From positions 248,001 to 312,000 of the forward strand of contig CAMPDV010000204.1 of assembly GCA_946699065.1 (NCBI GenBank): a stretch of DNA of 64,000 nt. Reading direction: 5' to 3'. A program made the position numbers and the translations under genes. The DNA comes from Loxodes magnus (Eukaryota > Ciliophora > Karyorelictea > Loxodida > Loxodidae). Under the pieces are notes generated by a model. It was not told the origin of the DNA. It ran no database searches and saw only the letters and a program-made list of their open reading frames with translations. Shown piece by piece: positions 47,091-58,517 of the stretch (its first letter is position 1; each line of letters starts with the position of its first letter).

Positions 47091-48734
47091 TCATTAAACG
47101 TTCTTACTTTCCCACTATAAGCTTTTCACATCAAATATTGATAATTTTGAACTTATATCGTAAAAATAAATTTTGTCTTTTATAAAAAGTGGAATTGTAT
47201 AAACATAATTTTTTTAATATTTTTATCCTACTTAAGTTAATTTTCCGTTTTCAAAAATGTTTACTTAATTCAGAGCACTATTTCCATCTTCGAAAATATA
47301 AATTTACTTATTAACAACAACTGAAAGAGTATGAGAAGCTTGAGGTAGTTAAATTTATAGTTTAGACCATTTATCATTATTTATTTCATATTGCTATATA
47401 CCCTATAAGTAACCTGACACATTTTATCCTCCAAAATTATATAAAATATCATTTAATGCAACTGCACTACCATAATATGAATCTTAAGGTATATCAGCTA
47501 TTTTTTAAGATTTTAAAGTTTTCAAATTAAACACTTCACAATCCTTTAAATATTAACCATTATGACCAGAAATTATAAATAGTTAATTTTTTTATCTATC
47601 AAATGCTTAACTGTGAACATATCTCGTAATAATCATTTAATATTCTTAAACTTTGCCATCTTTTATTATTGATATTCTATTACAAGGTTAACTATTTATA
47701 TATCCTCCTGTAACTACTAAAGTATCTTCTGCTATTTATAATGCTCTATAATTAGTTGAAAAATTTTAAGTATTTACTTATATTTTTTCAGAAGTTCCTT
47801 TTTCAACGTTATATTTCACTATATTATTTGTATTATTAACTGCAAATAAAAGAATTTTAAACTCGTTTAAGTTTCTTTTTTAAATTATAGTTTGCAAATC
47901 TCTGTGAAATTACTGAACATCTAACTAGAAATTTATTTATATTTTATTATATTCATTAAACTTTACTTAGTTTATCTATTGCAACTCTTTTTATTATATT
48001 TAATCTTCTCCTCATTTTAAAATATCTTATAGTTTTTACTAAAGCTCAATTACTTCTATAGGATTATTTGAAATTTGAATATTTTATTCTCTTAACTTAT
48101 TTTAAATTTCTTATCAATTCTAACATCTTTTATCTATCTATTTTAATAACTCATCAGTTAGTTCTTAATGTTCCTAGTAGTAAAAGTTTCTTTTATTGTT
48201 TATTAACTCAATAGCTTATTCTGCTTCTTATTAAATAAACTATTTAAATTCCTAATCTTTTATTATGATTTATTATCTTATTTACTAAATTTATTAACAG
48301 TTACTCTATATTATATTTTACTTCTCTTTTATATTTTAGAGAGATTAAGGAATTTAAGTTTTAAGTTCTTATTAAGCTTCAAATATTTCTTTAACTTTAT
48401 GATTTGTATGATAATTAGTTTCAATACATTTCTAACATAAAAGTTAAGAGTCATCAAAACAGTAGCAAGTGATCTACCTTGAATGATTTTTGCAATTACT
48501 TGTTGTATTTTATTTCATTCTAATTATCAGATCATTATTAGCTTCTAGATCAAAAGGATCATCTAAAGTTTTCTAACCGCAGTTTTATACATGGCAAGTT
48601 ATTTTCTATTATTTTTAAAACAACTCAAAGCAGCATTTTTTGCACAAGTTATGTCTACATTGAAGAATTTGGGGTAAATTAGCCTTTAAGTTGAACTGAA
48701 TATTGCACTTAGGACAATTAAAACTAGACTACAT
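47091..48734 (-). CDS. Kelch K4: RING/B-box/coiled-coil/Kelch protein
   Basis: 547 aa, ATG to TGA in one frame, with the same zinc ligands and layout as K1. N-terminus M-Q-S-S-F-N-C-P-K-C. Kelch Trp 456 is TGG (47367-47369), where K1 and K2 have TGA at the identical residue; this is the cleanest evidence for TGA as Trp. It ends SLQWESKNVQ then TGA (47091-47093), matching the end of K1. It keeps the CGCTCAAAG motif upstream. Diverged from K1/K2, with its zinc ligands conserved, so the frame has probably been under selection. Likely functional. Confidence 0.85.
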
Positions 48735-48796
48735 TATTTATTTTTAGCTTTTTATTTTAAATACAAAACATTCTTTCATAATTAAAAATCAATTTA

Positions 48797-48814
48797 TTTT
48801 CGCTCAAAGGAAAA
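48797..48814 (-). promoter_or_regulatory. Conserved upstream motif, K4 copy
   Basis: The + strand reads TTTTCGCTCAAAGGAAAA about 65 bases upstream of the K4 start. The flanks differ from K1/K2 much more than the motif does, which argues for function. The regulator is unknown. Confidence 0.5.
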
Positions 48815-48899
48815 TTAAACATAAGCCTTAATCTAACTTTCTAGAAACATCTTAAATAAATAAAATTTATACAAACATATCTAACCTATAAAAATGAAA

Positions 48900-50120
48900 G
48901 TCTATAATACTAAATAATATATTTAGCTATTTAAAAGTACATTTAATATCTTAGGATAGCAGAGTAAAATAATCAAACGTTTGAAAAAGATATTTAAATT
49001 TAACCTTTTTTAAAATCATAAAAGAATGTTAAAATAGATTAAATAAAAAGAAAAAGAGACTTTAAAAAAACATGGTCTAGCATAAAACAAAAACATTAAC
49101 AAATAACTTGATTTTAAGAATGATTGAGGGAAAAATAAATCCATTAGTAATATTTGAATAAAGAAGACTTGAAATAATTATTTTTAGAATGAACAAAGAT
49201 ACAAGAAGAAGAGAAAATTAAACTAAAAAAAATAAAATCAAAACAATAATGAAGACCTAAGAGTTTCAGAATGAGAGTGATATCATAAAAATTATTTGAT
49301 TAAGCTGAAAGGCGAACATTATTAAATTTAATTTAAGAAAAAGATACTTAAAAAAGGAAAATTTAGATTTCTTAAAAGGCCGTTTATATGAAATTTTAAG
49401 AGTAGTCTTTTTATAATTTATAACATTAAAAAATGATCTAAGAGAGTAACTGATAAATTACTACATTAGAGTTTAGTTAGTATTATAAAATCTAGGGTTA
49501 TAAATAAAAAAAAGTAGTATGGGGAAAAATTTAATACCTCAAATAAAAAAAATAAAGCTACTATGAAAATTTACTGAGATGAGTTTATGAACAGATTGAA
49601 AAATATTTAATGAGTTTTGAAAATAATTTAAGTATTAAACGGGAAATATTGTAATCATAGTAATCAAAAAGATTATAAAAAAGATTAAAATTGTTTTCAT
49701 AAAGTCGTCTTAGGTTTAGATATATTATAGAGGATTTTTTTTATATAAAAACCCTGGAAAATGAAGATTAAAAAGTATTGAAAAATTAGCAAAGAAAACT
49801 AGGAGATAAATCAGACAAGAAAAAAAGTAAAAGTTATAGGAAATTGAGTTAATGTTCAAGGCAAGTGACTAAAAGGAAATTAAGATAGACTTTGAATAGT
49901 AAAGCAGGAAAATAAATCAATTTCTCAATAATATAATGAAAAGAAAAAAAATGCTTAGCAAGCAAGATGTACTAATCTACAATCTTTCAGAAAGAATAAA
50001 GAAATCAAGATTAATACTGAACAAGTGAATTTAGAAGAAGCATAAGTAAGGAAGCTACTTTTTCAAATAAATTTTAACAGAAGAGTAACTGTAACGTTTA
50101 ATTTAATTTAACTAAATTGA
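48900..50120 (+). pseudogene. Purine-rich coding relic downstream of the K4 promoter region
   Basis: A/G-rich + strand. The 3' part (about 49940-50060) reads well as protein (NKEIKINTEQVNLEEAQVRK). No zinc knuckle or polymerase motif was seen. Probably another ORF1-like relic, by composition only. Confidence 0.25.
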
Positions 50121-50299
50121 GAACGTTTTAAGGTTGTTTAAGTAACTATGAAAGATGTATAATGTTATGCTAATTTAGTAAACAGATAACCACAAAATTT
50201 AATTAATCAATTAAATTTAACTAAAAGGGCTAGGGCCATCTTTAATCAAAGGAAATATTTGCTCAAATTAAAATCTATATAAGTTTTTATATTCATTTC

Positions 50300-51175
50300 T
50301 CAACTGTTTAAGTCTTCATCTGAATCAATTTCAAACTGAGATAATTTTTCTTTCTCTTCAATAATCTCATAGAATTGTTCTTCCATCTTCTTGTAATTTT
50401 TCTCCAGCTTCTATAAATAAATTCCAAGGTCATCGTTGTCTTTTGAAGCTATTTATTTTGTTACTATTAATTGACAAGATCCTATTTGAATAGTGTCACA
50501 CTTGAATCAATTAATGCCGGTTTCTTTCTGTAAATACCTCCAAAGTAATTACAATATAGCATCCTCAATGGTCCAATTTTTTTTCGGTGCTGATCAAGTA
50601 CTCTTTTTCACTTCAGACATTACCTACATAAATTCCAGTCTTTTGACAGCAAAAACAACGTTTTTGTTCAATTTCCATCTTAACTATTTGAAGTTAGATT
50701 TTTTTAATTGGTGATTAAAATTCTTCTTTAATTTTCTATGGATTGCTGCTAGGTTTTTTTCTAGTAGTACAAATTTGGAAGTTAAGGCTTCAATTTAAAT
50801 CTAAACTTAACTAACCAAACCTTGATCTTCCTATTATTATCTTACAAAATTTGCTGAAGATTTAAGTTTTCCGTCTTCAGAATCCATATTTCTGTATTCG
50901 TTTTCTTAATTAAGGAATAAAGCTAAACAGTGTCTTTCTCATGGAGTTTCTCAAGCTAATTCAATTTTCTAGGAAATACATCATTTCCCAATCCTTAATA
51001 GGAGTATATTTATCTTTTTTGAATTCTTGGCTCTTGTTAGTTAACTGAGAATTAAGATTGGTCTATTAGGTTAGAATTTAAGGTCAAGATTCCCGGATTT
51101 TTTCCACCTTTTTTAGAACTATTCTTATTTTGCAGTTTCAGTAGTAGTGCTTCGTCTACTCAAAGACACAGATCA
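50300..51175 (-). pseudogene. ORF1-like relic with degenerate zinc knuckle (G6)
   Basis: Minus sense, T/C-rich on +. N-terminal part reads VDEALLLKLQNKNSSKKGGK. A knuckle-like C-F-C-C-Q-K-T-G-I-Y begins at 50657 but has lost the His and last Cys. In a shifted frame the C-terminal third is clear: LGIYLQKLEKNYKKMEEQF, a coiled coil, then an acidic end SDEDLNS and TGA at 50300-50302. The order (knuckle before coiled coil) differs from G1/G2, so this may be a distinct ORF1 type. The + strand frame at 50493-50714 is a shadow. Confidence 0.5.
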
Positions 51176-51560
51176 CTAGCATGAATGCAGCATCCTGATT
51201 CAAAGTTAAATTGAATTATCCGGTTAATCATCAGTATGGGCTTGATGACAGACAGACAGTCCATAGCGATGGAGCTCCGTGAGTGCAAATATCCAAATAA
51301 TCAATTGCCTATCCCCACATATGTTTCCAGAAATCTTTAGTACTTAAAGACCGTATATTAAGAGTTATGGCTAAGCAAGGTGCTGAGCTTCCAATCAGAT
51401 TAGATCAAGCAATTTAGTTTAATAGACAAAGATAAAACATTTGCAATAAAAGTTAAAAAAAGGGACTACACTTAAAAGTATTTTTATACTTATTCCTATA
51501 AAGAAAAGCTGAAATTTTATTTTTCTTTATTTGGTAAAAAATACCTCAAGATATTATTAT
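51176..51560. other. Unassigned sequence with a G+C-richer patch at 51180-51420
   Basis: Contains TCCATAGCGATGGAGCTCC, which faintly resembles the ATAGTTATGGATCTCC part of family D. No full alignment is apparent, so it may be a fragment of an interspersed repeat. The rest is A+T-rich. Confidence 0.3.
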
Positions 51561-51569
51561 ATTAAATCA

Positions 51570-52045
51570 CCATAGTTATTCGAAGGTTAACAACAAGGAC
51601 ATCTTCATCAGAGGTTGGGGAAGTTAAGTACCCATAATCGACTTTATGTTTTCTCTGCCTTGGCTTGGCCTCGAGATTTCTGCTAATTCAACCTTCGGCA
51701 CTGGCTTACTCTAGTTTTTAATTCTGGAAATAATTTTTGCGAGCTTCATCAGAGGTGGGGAATTAAGTACCCATAATTGACATATGTCGTCCTCTGCTTT
51801 GGTGAGGCAATGAGACACAATCCTGCCGTGTCCTTGAGCCTCCAACGAGTATTAAAGATTACGAGTATTCTGAAATTATATCAGTATTGAACATTTTTAT
51901 CAGTACTGAATAATTGGACCAGTATTGAACAAGGTTTATCAGTATCTGATAATTTTATCAGTAACAAACATTCTTGTCAATATGAAACATTTTTTAAAGA
52001 GCTGCGCACCAACGAGAATTCTACGTGCTCTATAATCAAATTTAT
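51570..52045 (+). mobile_element. SINE-like family B, copy 2, with doubled head
   Basis: Plus orientation. The head motif around ATCAGAGGTTGGGGAAG and TTAAGTACCCATAAT occurs twice (about 51610-51640 and 51750-51780), so two head segments lie in tandem before one tail. The block of degenerate ATCAGTATTGAACA repeats is at 51880-51990, and the shared hairpin at 51998-52031 is followed by an ATTTATTTAT tail. Matches 16886-17238 in reverse. Confidence 0.7.
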
Positions 52046-52440
52046 TAATTATTTATTTATCATAAATTTTAGAAAAACTGTCCAATGTGGATGCCAACGT
52101 TAAAAGTGATAAACTACCTAATCTCTTTTCAACATAAGTAATAAAAAAATAATGTTTGCCCAAACTCCATAATTCCTTTAGATTACCCTCTATAAACTCC
52201 TTTGAAATGCTCAGATCTTTTATAGTTCTTTAATGATTGTTCAATTCTGTTGCCATAGATCTTCATTCTACTTCAATACAGATCTTTTAGATTTATTTAT
52301 TTTCGTATTCAAAAAGAATAATTATTTAAAAAACTCTGTTCAAACTTTGAAGAAAGTATAATGTATTAGAAAAGAGATCTTCAGGTCTTATGGGATAGAT
52401 AAGATGGAGGCTAGAGTCAACTATTATTTATATAAATTAA
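52046..52440. other. Spacer with G+C-moderate sequence
   Basis: No repeat copy or gene was recognised. Confidence 0.3.
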
Positions 52441-53172
52441 GGATGCTGGCTGCGGTTAGGAGAACTAGTAAGTAATCTGGTGTAGTGTATACTGCATTGC
52501 AAGCAATTTCGTTCTAAATATTACCACGTAGAAGGTTGGATAAGCTCGAAAAAGATAAGCCTAACTTGCTCAAGGGGTTCATGCTAGCAGCATGAAAATT
52601 TAACTGAAAGGCATACTAATATCTTAGCAACTAATTCTTTTTTGGATTATATTCAAGAAGACTGGAGCATTTGGTTCAAGATTCAAGAATAATTTAAAAT
52701 AATAATTAGCAGTAATTGATTAAAGTGACTTTACCAATTTTAGGTTAATCACTAGTTTAAATGTTCAATACTGGTAAATAAATACATCTTGAAAAGGAAA
52801 AAAATGGAGTCATGGCAGATTGCATCTTAGGACTATCAAAAAAAAGATAACTCCATTTCAGGTCCGAGGATAAGCCAAAGCAGAGGAAGACGAAATCGAT
52901 TAAGGATATTTAAATTCCCCAACCTTTGATGAAGCTATCCTTTTCTTCACTCTTCGATCATGGCTTGATTACCTTCGGAGGTTCTACCTACTAAAGCAAG
53001 CAACCAAGATCCTAAAAATAAAATTATATATAATAACTAGATTCCCTATTTGGAGAAGCTGACATGACTCATTAGATGGTTAGAATGAAGCAAGAAGTAT
53101 GAGAACACTTTTTTTAAATATTAAAGCTAATAGTGAAAGCGCTACGCATCAACAAGGTGCTACATACTCTAA
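52441..53172 (+). mobile_element. SINE-like family C, copy 3, split by an insertion
   Basis: The head starts GGATGCTGGCTG at 52441 and runs to about 52711. The 3' part resumes at about 53027 with ATTCCCTATTTGGAGAAG and ends in a worn hairpin at 53138-53171 and an A+T-rich tail. Both parts match copies 1 and 2 in order. The gap is a family-B' element. Confidence 0.65.
52712..53026 (-). mobile_element. SINE-like family B', copy 3, nested in family C
   Basis: Inserted in the family-C copy with an imperfect 11-bp flanking repeat (ATAATAATTAG before, ATAATAACTAG after). Contains CCCCAACCTTTGATGAAGCT and TTACCTTCGGAGGTTC. It gives the full extent of the family, about 315 bp. Confidence 0.6.
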
Positions 53173-53449
53173 AATCATTTTAATTTATTATTTATTTGCA
53201 AAAAGAGAAACTCAGCTTTAGAATAAAAAGAAGCGAAATATGTAAAAAATCAATTTATAATGCAGAAACATCTTACTATAGATATCTAAATTAACTTGCT
53301 ATTTACTGTATTTTATAAAATGTACCAGAAGATATAGCTTTTCTTATGCTTCTCATTGAAAATAGTTTATCTATCTACAAAATAATTTTTTTATCCTTTA
53401 ATTTAATAATATAAAATGGCAGGTAATTAAAATGGTTTTATGGTTCTGA

Positions 53450-54010
53450 AAGAGAAAACGAGAAGAGGAAAAGTAGCATCTCACTTATTAGCCTCTTTTC
53501 GGAAGCCAGAAAAAGCATAAAAACTCTTCTGGATTGACAGAAGAAATGAATATTAAGAAATAAAAAACTTTATAAAACCAAAAAATAAGTCAGTTTGAAG
53601 CTTAGAATGAAGACTTCTACTAAGTTGAATGCAATGAAGATTATAGAAAAATTACGCAAGATGGTGGGTGTTCTAAGATAAGAGAATGCGCTGTTAAAAG
53701 AACGAGTGGATTAAATTCCCTAAGAAACAATTGAATTTCAAGACATGCAGGCTCAATATATTAACTAAAGTAAGAATTGACAAAACTAAAAGGATTGAAA
53801 ATTAAATTTCCAGGACTAACAGCCGAAATCAAACCTAAAATACCTGAAGTGGAAATGATTTAGGAATCCAAAGTGAAGACATCCTGTCCATGTTGTATAA
53901 AACCTAAAACAATATAGTAAACAACCAAGAAAAAATGTTACTACTGTGGATCGATCTATCATCTTCTAAAGTGAGGCTAAGGATTTTAAAATTTTTAATA
54001 ACAAAAATCA
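53450..54010 (+). pseudogene. ORF1-like relic with coiled coil and partial knuckle (G4)
   Basis: A coiled coil at about 53637-53720 (MKIIEKLRKMVGVLRQENA) is followed, after frame changes, by K-K-C-Y-Y-C-G-S-I-Y-H-L-L-K with its first Cys at 53936-53938. The first three knuckle ligands are present and the last Cys is missing. Same domain order as G1 and G2. Degenerate. Confidence 0.55.
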
Positions 54011-54231
54011 AAAAAATTATGACAAGAAATGACACATCTATATTACTCAAAAGGGAATTTCTATAGAAAAAAATTCCAAGAATTCTAGTAAACTCAAGAG
54101 AAGTATTGTCTTTTAATAAATTACAAACAGATCCCTCTCAGTATTTAGCATAAGATGAGAGAGGTTAAAATCATCATTTAATTTAATTTATCCTAACGAG
54201 CTTTAGTGATTATCTTATTTTATTAGATAAA

Positions 54232-55100
54232 ATGGAAGCCTTTAAAGAAGAATTTCTCTTAGGGAAGAAGGAAAGAAGGTTAAGGCTCAACATAAAGGGA
54301 CCAGGTTATAAAAAATTCCACAAGTGGCATTCTTCTGACACACCACTTGAAAAGAGAAAATAACGATAGGCGGGAGACACCGAAACTCCGCCGAAGAAAT
54401 TAAAAAATCTACAGATTTAATAATCAAGAATAAGCGAATTCCAGAACAAATTTGAACGATTTTGACGAGAAGGTCATATAAAACATGGAACCAACTCAGA
54501 TGCTAGAACTAATATAAACACTGAATATAAGAGTTAAAGCATTGGAAGAAGAACAAATACAACAAAAATAAGAAGTTGAGAACCACATTGAAGATGATAA
54601 CCTCACTTTGGAGGAAAATTATGTAAAAATTCAGGGCAATAAATAGTCAGAGAAAGTTTTTTGACGATTAAAAACGACATTTAAATTTTGCAATAACAAG
54701 ACTAAAAGAAGTGAGTGAGGCAAGATTAAATTAATACAGAGATTGAGAAAAAATTTAAATTAATCCGACAAAATTATTTATAGAGTGGTTGTATGCCAAT
54801 GGAAATGGAGAAAAACAGAACTAAAACCAAAAGAAATTAGAAAAATATGTAATATTTGTAAAAGTCGACGACACCTATGATGGAAATTTCTTTAGTAAGT
54901 GAAAATAAGTAGAACAATCTGGAGTAGATCTGATTCAAACCAACGACTTTCTTTCCATCGAACAATGGAAAGATCGTATAGAGAAAACAAGAATCATCAG
55001 ATGGAAGCTTTTATGCTATTAGAAAAAAAGAGGAACTTTACAAACTTCTAACCAAAAGGCAAGTTTATTTTGAATTGAAATTTTTATTATTGCAAATAAA
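54232..55100 (+). pseudogene. ORF1-like gene with coiled coil and knuckle (G5)
   Basis: ATG 54232 opens MEAFKEEFLLGKKERR, close in type to G1's MEGFKEV. A frameshift near 54450 is followed by NMEPTQMLELIQTLNIRV, a coiled coil aligned with the LIKVVLDLQEE region of G2. The knuckle C-N-I-C-K-S-R-R-H-L-W lies at 54848-54880; the Trp is TGA and the last Cys has become Phe. Another frame change follows. It is the 5' ORF of a possible two-ORF element continuing to about 56400. Confidence 0.6.
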
Positions 55101-55299
55101 AAAGGATATGAAAGGTTTATAAAATGAGTTTTCTAAGTTCAAAGAAACAGAACAAAATAATTATTTTAATAATCAAAGAAAATGTAAAAAAGCATCTGAA
55201 AACTACGCGATAAATTATAATTCCAATCTCTGAGTAAAAACCAAGAAAATAAGCTTTGTCAATAGTATATAAAGAGATTTCTGCTACACTAAAACTAAG

Positions 55300-56400
55300 C
55301 ATGATCAACTAGTTTTAGAAATGATGGAACTACAAGAAAGATTAAGAGACTTAGAAGATAGATGACTAGTTATTGATAAAGTTTAGTAAGCATTAAGAAA
55401 TAGAATTAGAATTATCTCTAAAATATATCAAAAGTTCCTAATATTCAAAGATAATTTTTGAAAAAAGATTCACAAAAGCTATAAAATTTAAGAAATAAGA
55501 CGGAAAAAAAGTAAAAAGCACACTACCTAAAGCAGATTATGGAAGAGTAGAATTTTTATCCATCTAAAATGGAATTAATTTAACATAAAATATTGAAAAA
55601 AGCATGAGATTGACGGCAATAGAAGCCTTTTAAGCATTTGAAAATACTTTTAATGAGTCCTATTAAAGAATCTTAACCGATTCTAAGCATTATGGCTTTA
55701 AGGTTTTAAAGACATTTTAACAAAATAAGATAAGAAAGTATTAATCTTTCCTAATCAAGCATAAGATCCCTTTTTAAGAATACTGATAAGAAGGATTTTA
55801 ATATAGAGATTAAGTAGCAAGACTATCTAAATATAAAGAAGTAGATATTAATAATTAGGAATATAGAAATTGCCTCTGTTGAGAATTTGATCAATTTGAG
55901 TATATTCTTTATTATGTTTGTTATATAGACATATGTGAATGGGTTATGGCAAGAATTGGATAATGTGTATTTAGAAGATTAATTACCTAAGATTAAAATT
56001 ACTTTACTACCAAAAAAAATTAGAATGCATTGTCCTCGGATGTTGCTTAAAAGGAGATTAGAATAGCATCTTTAATTGAAGGAAGCAATTCCAATAATGA
56101 AAAAATGCAAAAAGATAACAAAATAATTGAACTGTAACGAGCAAGGATAAGTTTTTAAGATGATAATATAATAGTACTCATAGAGAAAGCAGAAACAGCA
56201 ATAAAAAATAGCAAGAATTGATTAAAACTATCAAAGAAAATAAAATTTTTATTAAGCCTTAGACACGCTGGAGATCTGAGTAAAAGATACTATAATGTCT
56301 CTAAAAAAGCAACTTTGTATTTATCATATATTTATTAATATAATAAAACTATTGCTCAACAATGGAAACATCATTTAATTAATTTTTCTATATAGAATTG
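55300..56400 (+). pseudogene. Possible second ORF downstream of G5
   Basis: The + strand reads well as protein over about 55530-56330: ADYGRVEFLSIQNGINLTQ, YRDQVARLSKYKEVDIN, then NCLCWEFDQFEYILYYVC, a Cys cluster resembling LINE ORF2 C-termini with the His replaced, and LLSLRHAGDLSKRYY. No reverse transcriptase motif was found upstream, so if it is a LINE ORF2 only the end remains. A 63-aa minus frame (55117-55308) is a shadow. Confidence 0.45.
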
Positions 56401-56517
56401 AATTGATTTTCATTTAAACACATTATAGTTGATACTTTCTTTAAGTTCTTTTATAAAACAAGGAAAAAATATTGATTAACCTAATTCACAAAATACAAAT
56501 AAAAATACAAAATTAAG

Positions 56518-57404
56518 AGTTTGGCGTTTTTGGAGGTATTTCAACCTCTTTCCCGCAAACCTCTAGATTGCTCTTGAGGCTAAATATAAAAATCTGAAAA
56601 TCTCTACAACTCTTCTCCTCTCCATGTATGTTGTCCTTGAATTCTTCTTTCACCTAGATGCTAGATATCTTTTTTCTTGTAATTTTCCCCAAATTTATTA
56701 CAATATAATCTTTCTCTTTCTCTTGATAGCTTTAGTTATTATTGTTTCTTCCTTTTGTTATCCAACTACTTCTACTAGTTTCAATATTCTTACTTGAAAT
56801 TGAGAAATTTCTAGCATCTTTTCCACAGATGCCTTTGAGAATTACAATAATTGCATCTTTTTGCTTGTCGTTTAGTTGAAATCTTGAGTTATTTTCATCT
56901 TCATTTATCATTGGATCATTCTTTTATTCTTCAATTCCATTTAAAGCTCAATTTGTACTGGTTTTATTCTATTTTTTTCTAATTTGCTAATCAGTTGTTT
57001 CTGCTTCTATTGTTAATTTTGTGATTAACTGCTTTTTCTTGTGAAATATTTAAAAATGTGTTAAGGTCTCTTTCTTAGGTCACGAGTCTCGATTCTATTT
57101 CCACTGTTTGTTCAAGTTTTTCCATTAACTTCTTATTGTCTTTCTTCAACTTTTAGACCTCTTCCTGGAGATCTAGCACCACTTTAATCAGCTAATCATA
57201 GCATATTTACTATTATGTTATGAGATTCGAGACTTCCGAGCACATAACTTTTTTAGTCTATTTCCTAGTCTTTTCTTTAGAAGTAGGAGACTCATCCTTA
57301 TGGGCGATCTTTTTGTTACCCTTTTCCTTGTCCTAGCCTTTCTAGAATTTCTTTAACTCCTACTTTTTTGGACCCGCGAAGAATCCCGGTTTGAAACCTG
57401 ACAT
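56518..57404 (-). pseudogene. ORF1/gag-like protein with coiled coil and CCHC knuckle (G2)
   Basis: ATG (57402-57404) opens MSGFKPGFFAGPKKQ, then a Lys-rich part, a coiled coil (LIKVVLDLQEEVQKLKKDN) at residues 72-110, and the knuckle C-N-Y-C-N-S-Q-R-H-L-W-K-R-C from residue 184 (56814-56855). The Trp is TGG here (56823-56825), TGA in G1. Start and knuckle are in the same frame, but residues about 125-180 read sensibly only in the next frame (LITKLTIEAETTDQQIRKK), implying two compensating single-base changes in A runs. A basic C-terminal tail and a hairpin (GAGGT/ACCTC) at 56535-56560 end the element. Longest and clearest member of the family. Confidence 0.7.
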
Positions 57405-57539
57405 CTTTTTACCTAATTCACAAGAAGCGGAAACTTTTAAAATAACGGAAGTGAAGGATATCAATACTGCAATGACGTTAGAAAAATGACTACTAACGAT
57501 AATATCGAGTCAAGAAGTAAATTAACAGCAGCCATAATT

Positions 57540-58090
57540 TTAGTAGCCTTAACATATAAAGATCATATAGCAAGTTTTAACAACTGAAACTGAAAGATTC
57601 AATGGAGTGGTCACAACTTAAACTTTGACTTAATATTTCAAAACTAAAGTAATAACATATGCAAAGCTTAATAAGCAATATAGGTGCTAAACTACTAGTA
57701 TTTATAAAATTAGAACTCAATCTTACTATTTCTAAAAGTAGTTATAAGACTGCCATTACCTAATTGGTAACTCACATTGCAAGACTGAAGAATATGATAC
57801 ATTCAGTTGTGAAATGGAATGAACTTAATATTGTGATTTGAAGGAGTGAGATCAGTAAGATGTTGGAAATCTAGGAATAAGTAGGTTGATATTTTACAAT
57901 GAAACGTACAAATATTATTTTTCTAGAAAGTAGGAAGAATATGATTGAATACTCAAATAATGATTTTTCATGGATCGCTATTTTTTCAGAATAAAAATTC
58001 ACAAAATAGAGAAAATTGTAAAGAGTACGTATAGCAAGAAAGCAGAAAAGGAGAAGACATTATGATAATTTTTTAAAAACAATAAAATGA
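57540..58090 (+). pseudogene. LINE ORF2 C-terminal fragment, second copy
   Basis: Near 57740 it reads KDCHYLIGNSHCKTEEYDTF, aligned with KDLQDCHYPIDNPYF of 33.76 kb. The last His/Cys positions are lost. A basic tail follows. Heavily decayed. The + strand frame at 58097-58282 just downstream is not supported. Confidence 0.5.
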
Positions 58091-58510
58091 GATAAAATGA
58101 AAGAAGGGATTCAGAAGGTAAAGATGTCAATAAATATACAAAGTTTAATTTCAAATATTGCTTTAAAGGATACCATAAGCGTTTTGAAAGTGAAAAATAT
58201 CAGCATACATATTAAAATTACTCAAACATTTGAGATTTTTATCCTTTTAGTTAAAATTTCAAAGAAATGGAAATACAAATAATCAAGCTAGTTAGTTCAT
58301 ACAGAAAAGTAAGTGATAGTATGTAGCTTACTTAAATCAGCAATTTGATTATGCATTTATAATAATTATCTATTTGAAAAATTAATCTTAAAGTCTATCC
58401 TATATAAATAAAGCTTACTTTTATATAGAAAATAAAATTTAAAATGGTTGTATTTTTCATAAATTTGATTTAATAAATAAAGGTTAAACTTATTTTAAAG
58501 TTATTTTGTT
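58091..58510. other. A+T-rich spacer
   Basis: Between the LINE fragment and the 3' end of K5. No motif. Confidence 0.35.
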
Positions 58511-58517
58511 TTTAGTT

